Program-made: the position numbers and the translations under genes
The notes under the pieces: model-generated
The model's database searches: none
What the model was told of the DNA's origin: nothing
What the model saw: the letters and a program-made list of their open reading frames with translations, nothing else
Assembly: GCF_001953885.1 (NCBI RefSeq)
Contig: NZ_MQUS01000003.1
Span: 310,001 to 374,000, forward strand
Source of the DNA: Streptomyces sp. IMTB 2501
Lineage (GTDB): Bacteria; Actinomycetota; Actinomycetes; Streptomycetales; Streptomycetaceae
DNA: 64,000 nucleotides
Reading direction: 5' to 3'
Shown here: positions 1-8,401 of the stretch, one piece after another
Layout of the letters: every line of letters begins with the position of its first letter
How positions within the stretch are numbered: the first letter of the stretch is position 1

Positions 1-854
1 TCACTCGCCCAGTGGACGAACTTGTAGGTGGCGTAGGGGCAGAGGAGGACTAGAACCATCACGACGATGCCGGCCATTGCGTCGGACAGGGCGGCCATTC
101 CGTCCTTGGCGTCGGACTTGCCCATGGCCGAGACGCCGATCAGGAAGACCACGGTCATCAGCAGTTTTGACACGACGAGGGTGGCGGTGGCTTCGGTCCA
201 GCCCCTCCGCCAGCGTTTGGCGACCTCCCAGCCGCCGCCGGATCCGGCGAAGACCGCGAGGGCGACCATGATCAGGACGCCGACCTTGCGGGCGACCATC
301 ACGCCCCAGTACATGAAGGCGCCGATCGCGCAGCCGAGGGCGACCAGGGCTGGGACGCCCCAGCCGAGGCCGTACATCGGCCCCAACTCGTTGACCTTGA
401 TGACGCGGCGGATCGCGTCGTCCACGGAGCTGTTGGCTGCTTGGAACAGGCCGTCGGACAGGGCGTCGACCACCGTGATGGCCACGGAGGTGAAGGCGAC
501 GGCGCAGAAGGAGAAGAGGACGCCGGTCATCGTGCCGATCGCTGCTTGAGCGAGGGCGCGTTCGTCGCGTCGCCAGGCCGCGAACATCAACTGGATGCAG
601 AACGTGCCGACGGTCAGGGCGAGGCCGATGGGCAACAGCAGCTCGTAGTTGTCCCGGAACCATCCGGCGTTGAGATCGATGGCGGTGGTTTCGTTGACGG
701 CCTTGGCGGCGAGGTCGGCCGCGCTGGCGGCCAGCTCACCCGCAGACTTCGCGATCCACGCCCCGATGCCGTCGGTGACGGACCCAGCGGGGTTGGTGGC
801 GAAGTCGACAGCGCCGCAGACCTTGTCCATCAGCGGAAAGTCGCAGACTCCCAT
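1..854 (-). CDS. TrbL/VirB6-like conjugation membrane protein (C-terminus outside window)
   Basis: Reading from an ATG at 854, preceded by a strong GGAGG seven bases upstream, the frame stays open to base 1 and leaves the window, so only the first 284 residues are seen. After a soluble N-terminus of about 70 residues there are five hydrophobic spans (roughly residues 70-92, 105-130, 160-200, 228-245 and 258-275). A large polytopic protein beside a pilin-like protein and a cell-wall hydrolase fits the VirB6/TrbL channel subunit of actinobacterial ICEs, and the last visible stretch (YKFVHWA) is one I associate with that Streptomyces family. Role in DNA or protein translocation is inferred from family and context. 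It is the last visible gene of a leftward conjugation operon. Confidence 0.7.
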   Translation of the reverse strand, partial: MGVCDFPLMDKVCGAVDFATNPAGSVTDGIGAWIAKSAGELAASAADLAAKAVNETTAIDLNAGWFRDNYELLLPIGLALTVGTFCIQLMFAAWRRDERALAQAAIGTMTGVLFSFCAVAFTSVAITVVDALSDGLFQAANSSVDDAIRRVIKVNELGPMYGLGWGVPALVALGCAIGAFMYWGVMVARKVGVLIMVALAVFAGSGGGWEVAKRWRRGWTEATATLVVSKLLMTVVFLIGVSAMGKSDAKDGMAALSDAMAGIVVMVLVLLCPYATYKFVHWAS

Positions 855-881
855 GGCGATACCTCCTTTCTGGGGCTGAGG

Positions 882-1571
882 TCAGGGCGCGACGGCCGAC
901 AGGACACCGGCCAGGGCGCAGGGCTGGGAGGGGCGGCACTGGACCGCGAGGGTGGTGACGCGGTTCTCGGCGCCGCCGTGCGGCGAGCCGTTCCAGGCGA
1001 TCGACTGTTTGCCGGAAACCGTCACGGCGTAGACGTACGCGGTGGTGATCGCCCCGGGGTCCGCCTGGAGGGCCTGGGTGAACGAGTCGGGGAAGTGCGC
1101 CTCGTTCACGATGGCGGTGGCGAACTGGCCGTTGGCGGCCATCTCCTTCCACAGCACGGGCGAGGGGACGAGTGCGTCGACCGAGGCGGTGTCGGCGTAC
1201 TTGGGCTCGCTGGTCAGCCACTTGTGCAGGGCGGCCAGCAGCTCGTGCTGGGAGTAGGCGCGGGTGTCGTACGACCACAGCGCTGCGGCTGCGGCCTTAC
1301 CGAAGGTGATCGGGTCGTGCGTGGACGGGGGAACGGGCAGGTCTCCGCGGCTGTCGTGCGGAGGTGACGAAGCGGAAGCAGGAGTGGTCGGGGAGGACGA
1401 GGAAGCCGAACTCACGTGCGGCGTAGGAGCCTTGGATGAGCTCCTGCCGTCGCGGGTGAGGTAGGCGGCCAGGGCAGCGAGGACGACGAGCACCACCAGG
1501 ACAGCAGTGCCGAGCAGCGCCCGGCGGCGCACGCGAGATGCGCCGCCGGGGTTCGTGGATCGGGGAGCCAT
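882..1571 (-). CDS. membrane-anchored conjugation protein, VirB8-like topology
   Basis: 229 residues. I chose the ATG at 1571 because it overlaps the stop of the upstream gene (TGATG), which implies translational coupling; a longer frame exists but would run through the upstream gene. The protein has a short basic N-terminus, one transmembrane helix (about residues 15-36), a Ser/Thr/Pro-rich linker (about 40-75) and a soluble C-terminal domain of about 150 residues. That layout (short inside tail, one helix, outside domain) is the topology of VirB8/TcpC-type transfer proteins. I see no diagnostic motif, so the VirB8 idea is inference from topology and from its place between the pilin-like and TrbL-like genes. 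It probably acts on the outer face of the membrane. Confidence 0.6.
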   Translation of the reverse strand: MAPRSTNPGGASRVRRRALLGTAVLVVLVVLAALAAYLTRDGRSSSKAPTPHVSSASSSSPTTPASASSPPHDSRGDLPVPPSTHDPITFGKAAAAALWSYDTRAYSQHELLAALHKWLTSEPKYADTASVDALVPSPVLWKEMAANGQFATAIVNEAHFPDSFTQALQADPGAITTAYVYAVTVSGKQSIAWNGSPHGGAENRVTTLAVQCRPSQPCALAGVLSAVAP

Positions 1572-1879
1572 CAGTGGACCTGCGTCCCCAGCGTGCTGAA
1601 GAACGCCACCACACCGTTCGCGGCACCCAGCAGGAGGGCCGCGCCGGCACTGACCAGCACGCCCTTCTTGCCGTTGGCCTCGGCCTGGTGGCCGCCGGAG
1701 TGGTGGCCCCAGGCCCACACACCCGCGCTGACGGCGAGCGCGCCGACCACGGCGACGATTCCGAAGAGGTTGATCGAGCCCATCACCTGCTTGAGGACCG
1801 CCAAGCCCGGCAGCCCGCCCCCGTTCGGCTTGATCCCGGGGTCGTAGGCGAGCTGGACGACCTTGTCGGCGAGATACAT
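1571..1879 (-). CDS. small two-helix membrane protein, pilin (VirB2)-like, DUF6112 type
   Basis: 102 residues, ATG at 1879 with a GGAG about eleven bases upstream. Two hydrophobic helices (about residues 36-58 and 74-98) flank a short hydrophilic loop, the size and topology of VirB2/TrbC pilins. The N-terminal block (YLADKVVQLAYDPGIKPNG) recurs, as far as I remember, in a conserved actinobacterial ICE family of unknown function (DUF6112). Its stop overlaps the start of the next gene by one base, so the two are made together. The likely job is a structural subunit of the mating channel; this is inference from size and neighbourhood. Confidence 0.65.
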   Translation of the reverse strand: MYLADKVVQLAYDPGIKPNGGGLPGLAVLKQVMGSINLFGIVAVVGALAVSAGVWAWGHHSGGHQAEANGKKGVLVSAGAALLLGAANGVVAFFSTLGTQVH

Positions 1880-1966
1880 GATTGTGAACTCCAGTTCGAT
1901 TTAGTGCACGCCAAAGCCCGAGGGGGCCAACGTCGGTGCAGGAAGGGGGAGGGAGAGAAGAGCCGG

Positions 1967-3112
1967 TCAGACGACTCGGCGGGCCGCGAGAATCCGCGGC
2001 TTCCAGGACGCGAGGGTCGCGAGGCGGACCACGTCGCCGCTGTGCGGAGCGTTCACGATCAAGCCCTGGCCGACGACCATCCCGACATGTTCCGGGACTT
2101 CGGCAGTCCCCCCGGTGAAGACGAGATCACCTGGCCGGAGAGCGTCGACCGATACCGGCTTGCCCTCCTTGACCTGCGTGTACGTCGTCCGCGAGAGCGC
2201 GACCCCGGCGGCCTTGTACGACTGCTGCATCAGGGAGGAGCAGTCGCAGCGGCCCATGGGGTCGCTCCCGTGGGAGTCCGTGCAGCTCCCGCCCCACTGG
2301 TACGGGGTGCCGAGTTGGCCGAGCGCCCAGCGGATCGCCGTCTGGACCTTGGGGGGAGCGTCAGCCGGAACCTTGTATCCGGCCGGCACCGCGCCGGGCG
2401 GGATGGTTCCGAAGTCGGTGCCGTCCCCGCCTGCCATACAGCCGCCCCCGGTACTCGGCGGAGCACTGGCCGTGCTGTCCGGGCCGGATGGCGAGGGGCT
2501 CGGCGACGTGCCGCCAGCCTTCGACAACAGCGGCTCGATCGCCTGCTGCAAGGCAGTGGCCAGGGGCTCCCACTTCGCGTATGCCTCGGGGAAGCCGGAC
2601 TTCTGCACCGCCTGGGCGGCCTGGGCGACGGACAGGGAGTGCCAGCCCGAGACCTTCTCCAAGGCCTCGTAGAACATCGTCGAGGCGTGCACCGGGTCGA
2701 GGACCTCGTTCGCGGTGCCCCAGCCCTGCGACGGACGCTGCTGGAACAAGCCCAGCGAATCGCGGTCGCCATAGGTCAGATTCCGCAGGCCGCTCTCCTG
2801 CAGGGCTGTCGCCAGGGCCACGATCTGGCCCCGGACGGGGATGTTCATCGCAACGCCGGTGGCTTGGATGGTCTTGGCGTTGGGGATCTGCTCGGCCGGG
2901 TCGTCCAGGCCCGGCACGGAGACCGTGCCCTTGCCGCCGCCGTCCAGGATCGCCTTCACCTGAGCGGCAACGGCTGAGGTATCCACAGCCTGGGTACCGC
3001 CGGTCGAGCAGGAAGCCGAAGCAGTCCCGGCCCCGATGGCGAGGATAGGAACGGCCAGCAGAAGCGGTCCAGAGGCGAAGAGACCGACGACTGCTCCGGT
3101 GGTTTTCTTCAC
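1967..3112 (-). CDS. secreted lytic transglycosylase-like / NlpC-P60 (C40) cell-wall hydrolase
   Basis: 381 residues from a GTG at 3112. An N-terminal signal or anchor helix (about 5-33) is followed by a small all-helical region with a candidate catalytic Glu (E106, in QESGLRN, followed by SLGLFQQR), which resembles transglycosylase-like domains. A Ser/Pro linker (about 203-225) leads to a complete C-terminal NlpC/P60 domain: Cys291 in RCDCSSL, His342 in EHVGM and His357 in NAPHSGD form the expected Cys-His-His set. Such two-domain hydrolases open the peptidoglycan locally so that the conjugation apparatus can cross it. It is the first gene of the leftward transfer operon. The pairing of this protein with pilin-like and TrbL-like genes is a typical actinobacterial ICE arrangement. 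Confidence 0.85.
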   Translation of the reverse strand: MKKTTGAVVGLFASGPLLLAVPILAIGAGTASASCSTGGTQAVDTSAVAAQVKAILDGGGKGTVSVPGLDDPAEQIPNAKTIQATGVAMNIPVRGQIVALATALQESGLRNLTYGDRDSLGLFQQRPSQGWGTANEVLDPVHASTMFYEALEKVSGWHSLSVAQAAQAVQKSGFPEAYAKWEPLATALQQAIEPLLSKAGGTSPSPSPSGPDSTASAPPSTGGGCMAGGDGTDFGTIPPGAVPAGYKVPADAPPKVQTAIRWALGQLGTPYQWGGSCTDSHGSDPMGRCDCSSLMQQSYKAAGVALSRTTYTQVKEGKPVSVDALRPGDLVFTGGTAEVPEHVGMVVGQGLIVNAPHSGDVVRLATLASWKPRILAARRVV

Positions 3113-3689
3113 GGACGCCGCCGTTCGCTGGGGCGGACAGCCCGGCCGGGCAACGGCGTTGGGTCAGGGCGTGGGCGTGTCAGGGCGTGCTGCATCGCAG
3201 CGGCTCCTCGCGGTTCGTAGGAGGCGCGGTGCCGACTTCTCGTGCAAAGCCGTCGGCACCGCGCCGATGTGAATCCGCCTCTCAGGGCGGGCCCGGCCCA
3301 GGGGAGTTGGTAGCTCCCGGACGCCGGAATCAGGTCATGCGCGGCAGCCAGCCGCGCTCGTAATCTCAGACGGTGCACGGGTCTCCATACGGCTTCGGGA
3401 ACGGGGGGCAACGTGCCTCCCGACCCACGTTTTTGGACGCGGAAACACGGATTAGCACAGGTCAGCTGGGGTGGAGCTGGGCTCCGCCTCGGTGACGTGC
3501 CGAGACAGTAGACCGGGATTCCGGCCGCACCAAACGAACGCCGAACCCAGGCTCGAAGCACGGCACAGGCTCGTTAGGTACGGCCGGAAATCGCGGCTAA
3601 CCTCCGGCGCACCCCCGCTCCGAACGGCCGCTGTTGGCCGCCGTCCGGAGCTGGCCCAGTCCCGTCGTGCCCTGAAAGAGGCCCTGCGC
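3113..3689. other. 577-base divergent intergenic region, structured, no gene seen
   Basis: This gap separates the leftward transfer operon from the rightward methyltransferase and should hold both promoters. I see no ORF with plausible codon use. Several short hairpins are present: GGGAG(ttggta)CTCCC near 3302, GCGGC(agcca)GCCGC near 3343, and a G-rich/C-rich pair near 3400-3425. The stretch 3300-3400 carries pieces that look tRNA-like (CTCGTAA as in a Thr anticodon loop) but no full cloverleaf. A structured leader for the transfer operon or the methyltransferase is possible but unproven. Confidence 0.4.
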
Positions 3690-4436
3690 ATGAGCTACAC
3701 GCTGCACCGAGGCGACGCCCTCACCGTGCTGAAGACCCTCCCGGACGAGAGCGTCAACGCCGTCATCACCGATCCCCCGTACAACTCCGGCGGACGCACC
3801 AGCTCGGACCGCACCGGCCGTACCGCCCGTGCCAAGTACGTCACGGCCGGATCGGCGCACGACCTGCAGAACTTCCCCGGCGAGAACCGCGACCAGCGGA
3901 GCTATCGAAGCTGGCTGACCGAGCTGCTCACCGAGGCGTACCGGGCCGCTACCGAGCACTCCGTCGCCATGGTCTTCTCCGACTGGCGCCAGGAGCCGAC
4001 CACCAGCGACGCCCTGCAGATGGCGGGCTGGACCTGGAGCGGCACGATCCCCTGGATCAAGCCCGCCAGCCGGCCCCGCAAGGGCGGGTTCAAGCAGGCG
4101 GCAGAGTTCATCGTCTGGGGCGTCAAGGGCAGCCTCGAAAAGGACCGGGACCTCTACCTGCCCGGCCACTTCATCGCCTCCCAGCCCCGCAAGGACCGTG
4201 TCCACATCACCCAGAAGCCGGTCGAGATCATGCAGCAGATCGTGCAGATCTGCCCCGAAGGTGGCACCGTCCTGGATCCCTTCACCGGCAGCGGCTCCAC
4301 AGGCGTCGCCGCCTTGCGCGAGGGCCGGCAGTTTGTAGGGGTCGAGCTGTCCTCGCATTACGCCGATGTCGCTGAACAGCGGCTGCGAGGCGCGCTGACC
4401 CAGGAGGACTTCGAGCTCGCTGGGCCTGAAGAGTGA
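3690..4436 (+). CDS. beta-class DNA methyltransferase (N4-cytosine or N6-adenine)
   Basis: 248 residues; ATG at 3690 with a purine-rich AAAGAGG just upstream. The DPPY catalytic motif (residues 31-34, ITDPPYNSGG) lies near the N-terminus and the SAM-binding FxGxG-type motif (DPFTGSGSTG) near the C-terminus. This permuted order places it in the beta class with enzymes such as DpnA and RsrI methyltransferase. The QKPVE motif before the SAM site is also typical. No cognate nuclease is adjacent on the same strand, so it may be a solitary methyltransferase that protects ICE DNA on transfer. It ends 28 bases before a strong bidirectional terminator. Whether it makes N4-methylcytosine or N6-methyladenine cannot be told from sequence. 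Confidence 0.85.
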   Translation: MSYTLHRGDALTVLKTLPDESVNAVITDPPYNSGGRTSSDRTGRTARAKYVTAGSAHDLQNFPGENRDQRSYRSWLTELLTEAYRAATEHSVAMVFSDWRQEPTTSDALQMAGWTWSGTIPWIKPASRPRKGGFKQAAEFIVWGVKGSLEKDRDLYLPGHFIASQPRKDRVHITQKPVEIMQQIVQICPEGGTVLDPFTGSGSTGVAALREGRQFVGVELSSHYADVAEQRLRGALTQEDFELAGPEE

Positions 4437-4463
4437 GAACGGGGTGCCCCGGAACACGGAAGA

Positions 4464-4502
4464 GGGCGGTTGCACCACCGGAGACAGGTGGTGCAACCGC
4501 CC
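4464..4502. terminator. bidirectional hairpin terminator between convergent genes
   Basis: A perfect 15-bp stem (GGGCGGTTGCACCAC at 4464-4478, its complement at 4488-4502) with a 9-base loop sits between the convergent methyltransferase and DUF5655 genes. There is no long U-tract, as is common in Streptomyces, but position and stability make termination in both directions likely. Confidence 0.85.
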
Positions 4503-4518
4503 TTCACTGTACGGAGGG

Positions 4519-5439
4519 TCAGGCTCCCTCGGCGCTCCGCCGAATGAGTTCACCGGCCCGCGCGAGATCCGCGTGCGATCCGATCCGTACCTCGACGCCG
4601 TCACGGATACCGAGACACCCCAGCCCGCGGACGTCACGCGAGAAACCGTCGTGCAGCTCGACCGTGTCCGGGTCCAGCTTGAGGTTGACCACGAGTAGCC
4701 GGTTGCGTGTCTGAACGCGCACCGTAGCGACGTTCTTGATCCGGCGGTATGCGATGTAGTGGAGCTGTGCCTCCTTCTGCACGCCACCATGTGACAGGAG
4801 CACGTCGTCGAGATCCGCGTAAAGGTCCTTCAAGTCCCGTGGTGCCTCATCAAGGTACTGCTGGACCGACTTCGGGAACGCTGTGTCGGCGGGACGGGGC
4901 GGGGACGGCGCCTTTCCTCGGGCGGGAGTCGTGGTGCCGGCGACAGACGCTACGAGTTGCAGCGACAGTACGTCTCCGAAGAGCCGGTAGGTCACCAGGT
5001 CGATCCGGCGACCGATCATCTCGATCGCAACCAGGTCATGGTGGCTGTAGTCCCCTGCGATACAGACGATCCGTGGATTACTCCAGTCGACCGACTGAGC
5101 CGCATGGATGCCGAGTCTTTCCCTGGTCAGACTTTCGAACTCGTGATGGTGATCGTGGAGCCAAGAAAGATATGAAAGCGCCTGATTGGTGACATTCTGG
5201 TCGCGGGAACGCTTGTACTCGACAATGACCGGCGTCCCGTTCTCGTCCAGCCCGAGTGAGTCGACCCGGCCTCGATGTCGGAGGCCCGTCGAGTACTCCG
5301 ATGCGAGGAACCGGATCCCGAGCATCCCCTCCATGTTCTGCTCGATCAATGTCTGCAACTGCCGCTCCAGAGCCACCACCGCTCCCGGGATCTCGGACGC
5401 CTGTCCCTCCGTGATGCGGAACAGCTTCAGATCGTTCAC
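4519..5439 (-). CDS. DUF5655 protein with N-terminal PD-(D/E)XK nuclease-like domain
   Basis: 306 residues from a GTG at 5439 with GGGGGAG upstream. The N-terminal half carries a PD-(D/E)XK core: Asp60 in GRVDSLG and Glu74-Tyr-Lys76 in VIVEYKRS, resembling NucS-like and DUF91-like nucleases. The C-terminal half (about 190-300) matches my memory of the DUF5655 domain, which often ends such proteins; the family is widely annotated as predicted endonuclease or transporter without experiment. Its position in an ICE between two DNA methyltransferases suggests a defence or DNA-repair role, which is inference. It converges on the beta-class methyltransferase and shares its terminator. Confidence 0.7.
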   Translation of the reverse strand: MNDLKLFRITEGQASEIPGAVVALERQLQTLIEQNMEGMLGIRFLASEYSTGLRHRGRVDSLGLDENGTPVIVEYKRSRDQNVTNQALSYLSWLHDHHHEFESLTRERLGIHAAQSVDWSNPRIVCIAGDYSHHDLVAIEMIGRRIDLVTYRLFGDVLSLQLVASVAGTTTPARGKAPSPPRPADTAFPKSVQQYLDEAPRDLKDLYADLDDVLLSHGGVQKEAQLHYIAYRRIKNVATVRVQTRNRLLVVNLKLDPDTVELHDGFSRDVRGLGCLGIRDGVEVRIGSHADLARAGELIRRSAEGA

Positions 5440-5907
5440 CGACTCCCCCGTTCGCGTTGGTCCCGATCGATCAATCGATCTCGGTGTGTGGGTATTCCGA
5501 CCAGGGCCCCACGTCCCGGTCGGGCGACAGGTTGAGGTTCGAGGCGCGAAGGCGGTGCGCGTTGGGAGTGCGTCCCGCTGCGGCAGCTGGACGTCGGGAT
5601 TGTCCGCCCTGGAGCGTTCCTCCCGGCCCGCGGCTGTGGTGCTTGGGGGCGGAATAACCTGTCAGCAGTAGTTACGCAGTCCCCGCTCCTCGTGCCACAC
5701 GCGTCCCTTATGCTTGGCCCCGAAGAATGCACCAGGACGTTCACGCGAAGTCAGGGGGCTCCGTACACCTCCACAGCTCGTACGAGCACCGACAGCTGTA
5801 TGCAGGGCAGGCGGAACACCGAGGTCAACGGCCTCTGAATCTTGCTTTGACCAGCCCCTGTGTGATGTCCTGGTGCTCGTTTATGTCGTTGTGACGGAGG
5901 TCGGACT
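5440..5907. other. 468-base divergent intergenic region, no gene seen
   Basis: The region separates the leftward DUF5655 gene from the rightward cytosine methyltransferase and should contain both promoters. I find no convincing ORF. A TTGACC hexamer at 5847-5852 could be a -35 element for the methyltransferase, but I do not see a good -10 at standard spacing. Confidence 0.4.
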
Positions 5908-7821
5908 GTGGCTGGCCACTACGGTGTGCCTCTCGAGCGGAGCAATCCACTGAAGCTCGACCCGCACGAGAACAGCTGCGACCCGGAGGACTTCGGGAAG
6001 TGGCTGAAAACCTTCGGCAGGAGCAAGAGGCTCGCTGTTGATCTCTTCTCCGGAGCGGGCGGCCTGAGCTACGGCCTTCAGCAGGCCGGGTGGACGCTTG
6101 CCGCTGCAGTCGACTTCGACCAACGAGCGTTGGAAACGCATCGTGCGAACTTCCCCGGTCTGAGCCTCCATATGGACCTCGGGGACCCGGCCAACCGCAG
6201 GGAACTCCTCAAGCTTCTCGAACCGGCCGACATCGATCTGGTCGCCGGCGGGCCTCCGTGCCAGCCCTTCAGCAGAGCCGGTCGTAACAAGATCCGTGAT
6301 CTCGTGGCCAACCACAACCGGGACCCGGAAGATCACCGTAAGAAGTTGTGGCGCTCCTACCTGGACGTCGTCAAGGAGATCGGGCCGAGGGTCGTCCTCA
6401 TGGAGAACGTCCCGGACATGGGGCTCGGTGACGACTTCTCCGTGATCCGCACGATCGAGGAGGAGCTGGAGGAGCTTCACTACGCCACCCAGGTCAGGCT
6501 CGTCGATGCCTGGAGCTACGGAGTCCCGCAGCACCGTAAGCGGCTCATACTGCTCGCGAGAAAGGACGTCGACCGGTTCGAGTGGCGCGCCGCGCAGCCT
6601 GGCTGGACGACGCTACGGGATGCCATCGGTGACCTCCCGGAACTCGAAGTCGAGCCGCTGAAGCGGGTCGGGGAACGTGAGATGGCCTACAACGAGCCCT
6701 CCGACATCTCGCCCTTTGCCAAGGAGATGCGTGAAGGAGCACCGGAGGGTCTGGTCTGGGACCACATGACCCGGAGGGTACGGCAGGACGACCACAGGAT
6801 CTTCGCCGTAATGGACTCGACCACGCTGTACTCGGAGCTGCACGAGAAGCTCAAGCCGGAGGAACGGCAGTTCCAGCGATACAAGGCCGACCAGTACACC
6901 GACAAGTACAACAAGCTGTCCTGGAACGAACTCAGCCGGACGATCACTGCTCACATCGCCAAGGACGGCTACTGGTACATCCATCCCGAGCAACTGCGTA
7001 CGCTCACGGTGCGTGAGGCAGCTCGCATCCAGACCTTCCCTGACGGCTTCCGTTTTGCGGGTACCCGAAGCGACGCGTTCCGCCAGATCGGGAACGCGGT
7101 GCCGCCCATGCTGGGTAAGGCAGCGGCGGAGGTTCTCAAGCCGATCAGGGGGGCGAAGCCTCCTGCGGGTGGTGGGCTCAACCCTCACTGGCAGCAGGTC
7201 CGTCAGGCACTCACCAAGTGGGCGCTTGAGCGGCGCGAGGTGAACGACTGGTACGAGTTCCCTGGTGCGGAGCCCGTGTCGTTCCATGCTGCTGTGGCGG
7301 CTGTGATCTCTGGAACGAGGATGAAGCCGGAGGAGCGGGCAGCCCTGATGTCGACTGTGCGGCGGTCCAAGCAGCTCACGGCGACGGGCTTCCAGAAGCT
7401 GGTCGCCGCGGCCCCCAACGCTGTCGTACGAGGTCGCATCGACCGCCTGGAACCGCTGGTGGACCAGCCTGCCGCCTGGAAGTCGAACAACCGGTTCGAG
7501 GTCCCCGGCAAGCTCGCCATGAAGCCCGCCGAGGAGTCGCTGTACAGGTTGCTGATCGGCGACGACCTGATGTTGGTGGGGCAGGGCACGATCCGCGTCG
7601 CGGCCCGGATGAACGGCGTCAGGACAGATCACGAGAACCGCCTCAGCGAGGGCAGGGTCAATCTCGTGAAGCTTCTGGGCGCGGGGGAGCATGCTCCTCT
7701 TCGCATGGCTGCGATCCGGCTGATCGGCTCGGAGCTCTGTCGTGAGCAGCAGACGATCTGCGCGGAGTGTCCGCTCGCCACCTTCTGCCCCCGCCAGGAG
7801 GAGACGCCGACGATCTTCTGA
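5908..7821 (+). CDS. C5-cytosine DNA methyltransferase fused to an endonuclease III-like Fe-S domain
   Basis: 637 residues, GTG at 5908 with GGAGG eight bases upstream. Residues about 40-420 are a full Dcm-type domain: motif I DLFSGAGGLSYG, motif IV GGPPCQPFS with the catalytic Cys, motif VI ENVPD, motif VIII VPQHRKR and motif X RQIGNAVPP. Residues about 430-637 are extra. They end in Cys611-x6-Cys618-x2-Cys621-x5-Cys627, exactly the [4Fe-4S] loop spacing of endonuclease III/MutY, and the preceding helices align by eye with the HhH-GPD fold. However the catalytic Asp region (VDTH in EndoIII) reads VGQGT, so glycosylase activity is doubtful. The gene faces the leftward vsr and probably supplies the self-marking methylation for the defence string. 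The name Dcm-like is firm; the tail's role is inference. Confidence 0.9.
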   Translation: MAGHYGVPLERSNPLKLDPHENSCDPEDFGKWLKTFGRSKRLAVDLFSGAGGLSYGLQQAGWTLAAAVDFDQRALETHRANFPGLSLHMDLGDPANRRELLKLLEPADIDLVAGGPPCQPFSRAGRNKIRDLVANHNRDPEDHRKKLWRSYLDVVKEIGPRVVLMENVPDMGLGDDFSVIRTIEEELEELHYATQVRLVDAWSYGVPQHRKRLILLARKDVDRFEWRAAQPGWTTLRDAIGDLPELEVEPLKRVGEREMAYNEPSDISPFAKEMREGAPEGLVWDHMTRRVRQDDHRIFAVMDSTTLYSELHEKLKPEERQFQRYKADQYTDKYNKLSWNELSRTITAHIAKDGYWYIHPEQLRTLTVREAARIQTFPDGFRFAGTRSDAFRQIGNAVPPMLGKAAAEVLKPIRGAKPPAGGGLNPHWQQVRQALTKWALERREVNDWYEFPGAEPVSFHAAVAAVISGTRMKPEERAALMSTVRRSKQLTATGFQKLVAAAPNAVVRGRIDRLEPLVDQPAAWKSNNRFEVPGKLAMKPAEESLYRLLIGDDLMLVGQGTIRVAARMNGVRTDHENRLSEGRVNLVKLLGAGEHAPLRMAAIRLIGSELCREQQTICAECPLATFCPRQEETPTIF

Positions 7822-7831
7822 GCTCGTGCCG

Positions 7832-8401
7832 TCACACGGGATCGGAGGGAAGCGGGGGAGCGGTGGTACCTGCGCGGGTTGCCTCTGCCACCCGCTGCGC
7901 CGCAGCCTCGGAGTCCTTTCGGATCTCGCACTCCCAGACCCGGATCACCTTCCAACCCGACTCCCGGGCTGCCTGGTTGTTGCGTCGGTCGCGGGCCTGG
8001 TTCGTATGGATCTTCTCCGTCCAGCGTGACGCGTTCGGGCCGCGGAACTCACGAGCCCCGTGCTCCGGGCAGCCATGCCAGAAGCATCCGTCGACGAACA
8101 CGGCCAAGTGGTGCTTTGGCAAGACGAAGTCTGCGGTGCAACGGGGCGCCACCCGTCGCTGCAGGCGGAACCGGAAGCCGAGTCGGTGCAGGGCACGGCG
8201 GAGCGCCACCTCCGGGGCCGTGTCACGCGCACGCCGACCCTTCAGGTGCTCGCCCTTCTCTGTCCTCACCCAGCGTCCGTCGGCTCCGTCACCATGAGAG
8301 GGCGGCCGGCTTCCGCCTCGCTGCTCCCTGTGGCCGTCATCCGTGGCCGGATCGCCGAGGGGCGCAGATGACGGGCCAGGCACCTTGGACGGGGAAGTCA
8401 C
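7832..8401 (-). CDS. vsr: very short patch repair endonuclease (Vsr)
   Basis: 189 residues. I place the start at the GTG at 8401, whose GTGA overlap with the upstream stop codon implies coupling; an internal GTG before RTEKGEHLKG is the alternative. The Vsr core is intact: an N-terminal RDTAPEVALRRALH helix, ADFVLPKHHLAVFVDGCFWHGC with the catalytic Asp and zinc-site residues, and ESGWKVIRVWECE. Vsr nicks next to the T of T:G mismatches created by deamination of 5-methylcytosine and normally travels with a Dcm methyltransferase. Here it converges on the Dcm gene with a 10-base gap. It is the last gene of the eight-gene leftward string. Confidence 0.9.
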   Translation of the reverse strand: MTSPSKVPGPSSAPLGDPATDDGHREQRGGSRPPSHGDGADGRWVRTEKGEHLKGRRARDTAPEVALRRALHRLGFRFRLQRRVAPRCTADFVLPKHHLAVFVDGCFWHGCPEHGAREFRGPNASRWTEKIHTNQARDRRNNQAARESGWKVIRVWECEIRKDSEAAAQRVAEATRAGTTAPPLPSDPV

